Shown: piece by piece, positions 33,514 through 38,487 of the stretch
Position numbering within the stretch: position 1 is the first letter of the stretch
Layout: every line of letters begins with the position of its first letter
Assembly: GCF_900112185.1 (NCBI RefSeq)
Contig: NZ_FOKP01000040.1
Coordinates: 1 to 38,487 of the forward strand
Origin: Allobosea sp. CRIB-10
GTDB taxonomy: Bacteria > Pseudomonadota > Alphaproteobacteria > Rhizobiales > Beijerinckiaceae
Direction: 5' to 3'
DNA: 38,487 nucleotides
Program-made: the position numbers and the translations under genes
Notes under the pieces: generated by a model
Seen by the model: the letters and a program-made list of their open reading frames with translations, nothing else
What the model was told of the DNA's origin: nothing
The model's database searches: none

Positions 33514-34419
33514 TCATCGATGTCCTTCGAGAATGGCGGGGCTGAGGCGTCGCGCGAGATACTCGGCGAAGAGACGTGCGGCCGGCAGCGGAATCTTGGC
33601 CGCGGGCGTCACTGCGTGGATTGGGACCTTCTGTGTCTCGTACTCGGCCAGTACGATCTCCAGTTCGCCCCGTTCGACTAGGTCGCGGACCTGCCAGAGC
33701 GGTGTGAAGCCGAGCCCCAGGCCGAGCGCAGCAGCTGAATAAGTTGCGGCAGTGCTGTCGGTCCGCAGCCTCCCGCTGACGCGAACAGTCTGGGGCTCGC
33801 CGTCGATCTGAAACGGCCATGCCTCCGACATTACATCGAGACGGCGCACCAGGCATTGGTGATCGGCAAGCTCGCTGGGATGGCCGGGGCGACCGTGTTT
33901 GGCAAGATACATCGGTGATCCATATACCACGCGGCGCAGGGCTCCCAGCCGCCGCGCCTTCAGCTCGGAATCTGGCAGGTCGCCGATGCGAACCGCCAGG
34001 TCGATGCCATTCTCGATCAGATCGAGAAAGCGATCGCTCAGGCTGAGCTCGACCTCGATCTTCGGATATCGCTCAAGGAATTCGGCGAGCGCCGGGACGA
34101 CATGGACGGGGGCGAACAGAACGGGCGCGCTGATCCGCAGCAGCCCGACAGGCTCGGAGCGTTGGTTGCTGGCCTCTGCACCGGCATCGGCGATCTCGAG
34201 AAGCGCTGGCCGGATGCGCGAATAGAAGCGACGTCCTGCTTCAGTCGGATGCGATCGGCGGGTGGTGCGGCGCACGAGCTCAACGCCGATGCTGTCCTCG
34301 AGGGTAGCGAGCGATCGGCTGACCGATTGCAGCGAGCGCCTTAGCGCGCGGGCCGCGGCGGTGAAGCTTCCTTCGTCCAAGATGGCGACGAACGCCTCCA
34401 AATCCTCAAGCCGATGCAT
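33514..34419 (-). CDS. LysR-family transcriptional regulator
   Basis: The 301-residue product has a winged helix-turn-helix (residues 1-60: MHRLEDLEAFVAILDEGSFT, RSLQSVSRSLATLEDSIGVE) and a LysR substrate-binding domain (about 90-295, GLLRISAPVLFAPVHVVPAL). It is divergent from the NmrA-like gene, with a 117-base spacer holding a strong palindrome, so it probably controls that gene and the MFS gene plus itself. It is convergent with the dioxygenase operon; no relation to it is indicated. Confidence 0.93.
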   Translation of the reverse strand: MHRLEDLEAFVAILDEGSFTAAARALRRSLQSVSRSLATLEDSIGVELVRRTTRRSHPTEAGRRFYSRIRPALLEIADAGAEASNQRSEPVGLLRISAPVLFAPVHVVPALAEFLERYPKIEVELSLSDRFLDLIENGIDLAVRIGDLPDSELKARRLGALRRVVYGSPMYLAKHGRPGHPSELADHQCLVRRLDVMSEAWPFQIDGEPQTVRVSGRLRTDSTAATYSAAALGLGLGFTPLWQVRDLVERGELEIVLAEYETQKVPIHAVTPAAKIPLPAARLFAEYLARRLSPAILEGHR

Positions 34420-34434
34420 GGAGTTAGCTCAGTC

Positions 34435-34461
34435 AGATTATATTGATATCCAATATAATCT
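34435..34461. promoter_or_regulatory. Perfect 11-bp inverted repeat in the LysR/NmrA divergent promoter
   Basis: AGATTATATTG (34435-34445) and CAATATAATCT (34451-34461) with a 5-base spacer ATATC, 16 bases from the LysR start codon. It contains the T-N11-A arrangement of LysR sites. A second weaker TTGA-N11-TCAA (34506-34524) lies next to the NmrA-like start. Confidence 0.6.
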
Positions 34462-34536
34462 CTCCTGAGATGCATCGATTATCAATCAAAAGCGTAAGCC
34501 TCACATTGAGCTGATAACGTTCAATGGAGTTCGCTG

Positions 34537-35451
34537 ATGACTGCTGAAATCGACACTGTCCTGGCTGTCGGGGCCCATGGCCGATTTGCTGGCCTCGTCC
34601 CTCCCGCGCTGCGAGCCAAGGGCATCAAAGTCAGGGCGCTGGTCCGGGACGATGACGCCGCGGCGGCGGCTCTGGCGAATGGCGCTGCCGAGCTGGCTCG
34701 CGGCGATCTCCGTAGGCCCGACACACTGCTTGCGGCGGTACGCGGCGTTCAGGGCGTCTTTCATATCGGCCCAGCGTTCGCCCCGGATGAAGCGGAGATG
34801 GGCATCAACATGGTGCGCGCCGCACGACAGGAGGGCGTCGCGAAATTCGTCTATTCCTCGGTGATCCAGCCGACCTACGCTAGGCTTCCCAATCACGCGA
34901 GCAAGATCGCCGTCGAGGAGGCACTGTTCGAATCCGGGCTCGACTACACGATCCTGCGGCCGACCAATGTCTTTCAGAATCTGGTTGCCGCCTGGCCCGC
35001 CATCGTGAAGACCGCGACCTTTGCCGAGCCGTTCCGGGCGACGATGCGCGTTGCCCGGGTCGACTATCGCGACGTTGCCGAGGCCGCGGCCATCGCCTTT
35101 AGCAGTAACCGTCTGTCATACGGCGCCTTCGATCTTTGCGCCGACGGATCGCCCAACCGCGACGAGATCGCTGCCTTGATGAGCGACGTTCTCGGGCGCT
35201 GCATCGCGGCCGCCGAGCTGAACTTCGACAGCTGGGCTGCGAAAGCGAACCTGCCATACGTCCCTGCTCAGATCGAGGTGCTACGCCAGGTCCATGCGCA
35301 TTACGCGGCGCATGGAGCGCCTGGTAATGGCCTCGTCTTGCGGGCGATCCTTGGTCGGGAGCCGCGTACGCTGCGCGCCTTCATTCAGGAACTAGCGACG
35401 GAGCAGAGCCTGGCCAGCCTGGACTCGCAGCCAATGACGGGCCGGAGCTGA
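34537..35451 (+). CDS. NmrA-like NAD(P)-binding protein (atypical SDR)
   Basis: The 304-residue product begins with a Rossmann strand and glycine loop (TVLAVGAHGRFAG, Gly12-x-x-Gly15), followed by LVRDD, VFHIGPAF, KFVYSSVIQP and YTILRPTNVFQN. These are the usual landmarks of NmrA/HSCARG and quinone-reductase-like proteins that sense or use NAD(P). The typical SDR Tyr-Lys pair is not clear. ATG with GGAG upstream. It is cotranscribed with an MFS exporter (two-base gap). Confidence 0.88.
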   Translation: MTAEIDTVLAVGAHGRFAGLVPPALRAKGIKVRALVRDDDAAAAALANGAAELARGDLRRPDTLLAAVRGVQGVFHIGPAFAPDEAEMGINMVRAARQEGVAKFVYSSVIQPTYARLPNHASKIAVEEALFESGLDYTILRPTNVFQNLVAAWPAIVKTATFAEPFRATMRVARVDYRDVAEAAAIAFSSNRLSYGAFDLCADGSPNRDEIAALMSDVLGRCIAAAELNFDSWAAKANLPYVPAQIEVLRQVHAHYAAHGAPGNGLVLRAILGREPRTLRAFIQELATEQSLASLDSQPMTGRS

Positions 35452-35453
35452 CA

Positions 35454-36710
35454 ATGACCGATGCATCGAATGCAGCGCAGCGCGATCTGGCGACTGATCA
35501 GGTGGCAGTAATGACGCCAGGCATGACTGTTTTCTTTGCGGCAGCCGTCGCGATCACGGTCCTCAACCTGTTCGCGTCGCAGCCCCTGCTCGGCCTGATC
35601 GGCCCGGCCTTCGGAATGACAGCCGCCCAGGCCAGCATGATCACCACCCTGACGCTGTTGGGATATGCCCTTGGGCTCGTCTTCGTCGTCCCACTCGTCG
35701 ACCTCATATCCAATCGCCGCCTGATCCTGCTGACGTTGCTCTGTTGTGCCGGATCGTTGCTATCGACGTCGCTCGCCCCGACCACCTCGCTTCTTCTCGC
35801 GAGTGCGGTTGCGCTCGGCGTGACCTCGACAGCCGTCCAGATGCTCGTTCCTATCGCGGCGGCGCTGACGGCGCCCGAGGCGCGAGGCCGGGTGGTCGGC
35901 AATGTGATGAGCGGCCTGATGATTGGTACGCTACTGTCGCGACCGCTCGCGAGCCTGGTGGCGGAATTTGCTGGCTGGCGTTCCTTCTACGCGCTGAGCG
36001 CCGTTCTCATCGCGGTTCTGACCGCAGCAATGGCGAAGACGTTGCCAGAACGACGGCCTTCGCCCGGCGCGAGCTATGGCTCGCTGATCGCCTCGCTGGG
36101 GACGTTGATCTGCGGGGAGCCGGTCCTGCGCCGGCGCTCTGCCTATCAGTTCCTGCTGATGGGAGCGTTCAGCCTGTTTTGGACCGCGATCGCGTTGCGG
36201 CTGACGGCCCCACCTTACGGACTTGGGCAGATCGGCATCGCGGTGTTCTCGCTTGCGGCGGTCGGAGCAGTTGTCATCGCACCTGTCGCGGGGCGACTGG
36301 CGGACCAAAACAAGGCGAGCCTGATGACCCCGTTGTTCCAGGGAGCGGTTGTTCTCGCCTTTCTGTTGGTTGCCGTAGCGGACGGAGCTGGCGGAATGCT
36401 TGCCCTCAACGCCGCACCTGTCCTGTCGCTTGCATTACTCGGCATCGCCGCGTTCCTGCTCAGTCTTGGTGTTACCGGCGACCAGATCATTGGACGCCAC
36501 GCGATCAACATGCTTCAGCCAGAAGCACGCGGGCGCCTGAACGGCCTCTACACCAGCTTTATGTTCACCGGTGGGGCGCTCGGAGCATTTGCCGCAGGTC
36601 CGGCCTGGGACCGCGGAGGCTGGCCTCTCGTCTACCTGCTTGCATTGGGAGCCGCTTCGATCGCAGCACTGCTGACGATAGGCGCCAGCTTCGCCGTACT
36701 GAAGCGCTGA
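35454..36710 (+). CDS. Major facilitator superfamily (MFS) transporter, exporter-like
   Basis: A 418-residue protein with twelve hydrophobic segments. It includes the MFS motif region GYALGLVFVVPLVDLISNRR between helices 2 and 3 and GRVVGNVMSGLMIGTLLSRP in helix 4-5. The second half repeats the fold (for example LGQIGIAVFSLAAVGAVVIA). It resembles drug/metabolite exporters of the YnfM/AraJ type. It starts two bases after the NmrA-like stop and is followed by a good terminator. Confidence 0.9.
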   Translation: MTDASNAAQRDLATDQVAVMTPGMTVFFAAAVAITVLNLFASQPLLGLIGPAFGMTAAQASMITTLTLLGYALGLVFVVPLVDLISNRRLILLTLLCCAGSLLSTSLAPTTSLLLASAVALGVTSTAVQMLVPIAAALTAPEARGRVVGNVMSGLMIGTLLSRPLASLVAEFAGWRSFYALSAVLIAVLTAAMAKTLPERRPSPGASYGSLIASLGTLICGEPVLRRRSAYQFLLMGAFSLFWTAIALRLTAPPYGLGQIGIAVFSLAAVGAVVIAPVAGRLADQNKASLMTPLFQGAVVLAFLLVAVADGAGGMLALNAAPVLSLALLGIAAFLLSLGVTGDQIIGRHAINMLQPEARGRLNGLYTSFMFTGGALGAFAAGPAWDRGGWPLVYLLALGAASIAALLTIGASFAVLKR

Positions 36711-36726
36711 GCCACGAGCCGGTTGT

Positions 36727-36765
36727 GCGACATCACTGCAGGATCATCGATGTCGCCTTTTTTTT
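36727..36765 (+). terminator. Rho-independent terminator after the MFS gene
   Basis: GCGACATC (36727-36734) pairs with GATGTCGC (36749-36756) around a 14-base loop, followed by C and eight T (36758-36765). It lies 17 bases after the stop, the best terminator in the window. Confidence 0.85.
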
Positions 36766-37056
36766 CCGGCTACACGACCCGGTGCATTCAGCCGCGCCTT
36801 GTGTCCGATGACGGGTGTCTCTTTGCGTCAGTTTCGCGAGCAGTCACGACTTGACCATCCTGGAAGATCATGAGCGCCGTCAGCTCGATGGATTGATCGC
36901 ATAAGCCTGAAAAAGGGCGGCATAGAATCAGCCGGAAGCGACAAGTAAGATCGCGTGCGAAACGGCGTGCTGGAATTTAAACGTGAAAGACCACATGGAG
37001 AATGTAGGAGAACGGCCTATCACACCCACCAAGCGGCGCGGTTGCCTTTCGTTGAC
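36766..37056. other. Non-coding stretch before the right IS3 element
   Basis: About 290 bases with no convincing gene. A short open frame (GTG at 36983) running into the IS3 end has no identified family and is probably chance. Bases 36950-37000 are AT-rich. Nothing shows whether the IS insertion cut an older gene. Confidence 0.5.
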
Positions 37057-37109
37057 TGGAGTTGACCCGGTTTTGTGGACACCTTTGAAGTCATTTTCTG
37101 GAGTGTCCG

Positions 37110-37424
37110 ATGCCGCGTTTTCGAGCTGCATATCCGCCGGAGTTCCGACGGCAGATGGTCGAGTTGGTCCGATCCGGGCGAACGCCTGAAGAGCTGTCGC
37201 GGGAGTTCGAGCCGACCGCGCAATCCATCGCGAACTGGGTCCGTCAGGCTGATCGCGACGCCGGCAGGCGTAGTGACGGTGCGACGACGGCCGAGCGCGA
37301 AGAGCTGATCCGCCTTCGCCGTGAGAACCAGCGCCTGCGCCAGGAGCGCGATATCCTGTCAAAGGCGGCAGCCTGGTTCGCGCGGGAGAGCAAGGCGAAC
37401 CCGAACGGGTTTTCCGGTTCATGA
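37110..37424 (+). CDS. IS3-family transposase OrfA (right copy)
   Basis: The 104 residues are as in the left copy except Arg for Lys (DAGRRSD) and Ile for Thr (EELIRLR). Helix-turn-helix and leucine coiled coil are intact. ATGA overlap with OrfB. Confidence 0.93.
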   Translation: MPRFRAAYPPEFRRQMVELVRSGRTPEELSREFEPTAQSIANWVRQADRDAGRRSDGATTAEREELIRLRRENQRLRQERDILSKAAAWFARESKANPNGFSGS

Positions 37425-38269
37425 GCGCGCACCAGGCCGTCTTCCCGATCAAGACCATGGCCCGCGTCTTCAAGGTCTCCGCGTCCGGCTATTATGCCTG
37501 GCGCGGCAGGCCAGCCTCGGCGCGGGCGACAGCCGACGTCGACCTCACCCGGAAGATCCGCACGATCCATGCGGCCTCGCGCAAAACCTATGGCGCACCG
37601 CGGATCCATGCCGAGCTCAAGGCCGAGGGAGTGGCCATCGGCAAGAAGCGCGTGGCTCGCCTGATGGGCGCGGCCGGGCTCGTCGGCGCCAGCCGGCGCA
37701 GAAGCATCACGACGACACGGCGCGATCCCGCGCATCGGCCGCCGAACGATCTGGTTCGAAGGAACTTCTTTGGCGAGAAGCCGAACGAACTGTGGGTGGC
37801 CGACATCACCTTCGTGCCCACGCTCGCCGGCTTCCTGTTCCTGGCGGTCGTGCTGGACGCATGGTCCAGGCGGATCGTCGGCTGGGCTTTCTCAGCCGAT
37901 CTGAAGACCCGCGTCGTGCTCGATGCGCTCGACATGGCGCTCGCCGCCCGCAAGCCGGAGAACGTCATCCACCATAGCGATCAGGGCTCGCAATATACCT
38001 CGCTGGCTTTCGGCAACCGCTGCAAGGACGCCGGCGTCAGGCCCTCGGCCGGCTCGGTCGGCGATGCCTACGACAACGCCATGTGCGAGAGCTTCTTCGC
38101 GACGCTGGAATGCGAGCTGCTCGACCGGAACCGCTTCCGCTCTCACAGCGAGGCGAGGATGGCGGTCTTCAGCTTCATCGAAGGCCTCTATAACCCGTCA
38201 CGCCGCCACTCGGCGCTGGGATACCTCTCGCCCATCGAATACGAAAGGCTGCACCATGAACTGACCTGA
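37421..38269 (+). CDS. IS3-family transposase OrfB (right copy)
   Basis: The 282-residue DDE transposase has a protein sequence identical to the left copy (WVADIT, HHSDQGSQY, NAMCESFFATLE). Two silent base differences lie within its first 20 codons. Intact and probably functional. Confidence 0.95.
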   Translation: MSAHQAVFPIKTMARVFKVSASGYYAWRGRPASARATADVDLTRKIRTIHAASRKTYGAPRIHAELKAEGVAIGKKRVARLMGAAGLVGASRRRSITTTRRDPAHRPPNDLVRRNFFGEKPNELWVADITFVPTLAGFLFLAVVLDAWSRRIVGWAFSADLKTRVVLDALDMALAARKPENVIHHSDQGSQYTSLAFGNRCKDAGVRPSAGSVGDAYDNAMCESFFATLECELLDRNRFRSHSEARMAVFSFIEGLYNPSRRHSALGYLSPIEYERLHHELT

Positions 38270-38405
38270 CCCGCCATAGCCGTGAACAGTCCACGGAAGC
38301 GGGTCAACTCCATTCTGGCAGAGGAACCTGAACTCTGATCAGGTAACAGGAAGGATTCCAGATGCTCGGCTGTTCGCGACCAAAGCGACGCTCTATGGTC
38401 GAGAC

Positions 38406-38487
38406 TCAACGCAGCCAGTAGGCGACGAGAGCGGCGAGGCAGAGCGAGGCCAGATAGTTCCTGGCGAGCTTGTCGTAGCGGGTCGCG
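38406..38487 (-). CDS. IS5-type transposase, C-terminal fragment (right, cut by window edge)
   Basis: Mirror image of the fragment at 1-82: it encodes YLASLCLAALVAYWLR then TGA (38406-38408 on the minus strand). The gene continues to the right of the window. Confidence 0.7.
   Translation of the reverse strand, partial: ATRYDKLARNYLASLCLAALVAYWLR

Larger units (their letters stand above)
37057..38312 (+). mobile_element. IS3-family insertion sequence, complete, right copy
   Basis: 1256 bp with TGGAGTTGACCCG ends. Flanks are GAC on the left and TTC on the right, so again no target duplication. The outer flank is identical to that of the left copy, showing that the IS5-IS3 junction was copied as one module. 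Confidence 0.93.
37057..38487. repeat. Right arm of the 1431-bp terminal inverted repeat
   Basis: Reverse complement of 1-1431 with seven substitutions. The inner end is exactly the IS3 terminus; the outer end continues beyond the window as IS5. Confidence 0.93.

Noticed and set aside
36983..37189. Short plus-strand frame running into the IS3 end
   Set aside because: No family resemblance, and it crosses the IS terminus; it may be a remnant but cannot be supported.

Overview
The window is 38.5 kb of GC-rich bacterial DNA. Gene families, overlapping ATGA-coupled operons and frequent GTG/TTG starts suggest an alphaproteobacterium of the Hyphomicrobiales (Bosea/Bradyrhizobium/Methylobacterium-like). 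This is inference from family resemblance, and the genus cannot be fixed from the sequence alone. No rRNA, tRNA or CRISPR array was recognised.

Ends: the first and last 1431 bases are near-perfect inverted copies of one module. Each is the 3' end of an IS5-type transposase gene (running in from outside the window), a short spacer and a complete 1256-bp IS3-family element. Between them lie about 35.6 kb of cargo. Neither IS3 copy has a target duplication, so the layout resembles a composite element or an inversion-prone island, but transposition is not proven.

Left and central cargo (1.5-24 kb): a cell-envelope locus. On the minus strand, in transcription order, come a small regulator-like protein, a Tat-exported arylsulfatase, a periplasmic HAD phosphatase, a PPK2 polyphosphate kinase, a formylglycine-generating enzyme (the activator of type I sulfatases), a small lipoprotein, a second Tat arylsulfatase, a MoxR AAA+ ATPase and a tightly coupled Bat-type operon (DUF58, DUF4381, BatA, BatB-like, TPR, BatD). 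Further left are an HdeA-like periplasmic protein, an outer-membrane barrel, a decayed DUF3302/HlyD remnant and two small exported proteins. On the plus strand (20-24 kb) a separate operon holds an outer-membrane protein, a third arylsulfatase with a Sec signal, and an intact DUF3302-HlyD pair of the YiaW-YiaV type. An 11-bp palindrome GTAAC-N-GTTAC occurs three times in this locus and nowhere else in the window, in front of both Tat sulfatase genes and the HdeA-like gene.

Right cargo (24-33.5 kb): a catabolic island. A minus-strand operon encodes a branched-chain-amino-acid-type ABC transporter (binding protein, two permeases, two ATPases) and a creatininase-family hydrolase. A GntR/FCD regulator lies between it and a plus-strand operon for a two-subunit LigAB extradiol dioxygenase, an isochorismatase-type amidase and an ACMSD-like amidohydrolase. 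The palindrome AATTTATRAATT occurs once at each operon's promoter region, consistent with one GntR regulon for uptake and ring cleavage of an aromatic or N-heterocyclic amide. The substrate is unknown.

Right margin (33.5-36.7 kb): a divergent LysR regulator / NmrA-like reductase / MFS exporter unit with a strong palindrome in the divergent promoter and a clear terminator after the MFS gene, followed by the second IS module.
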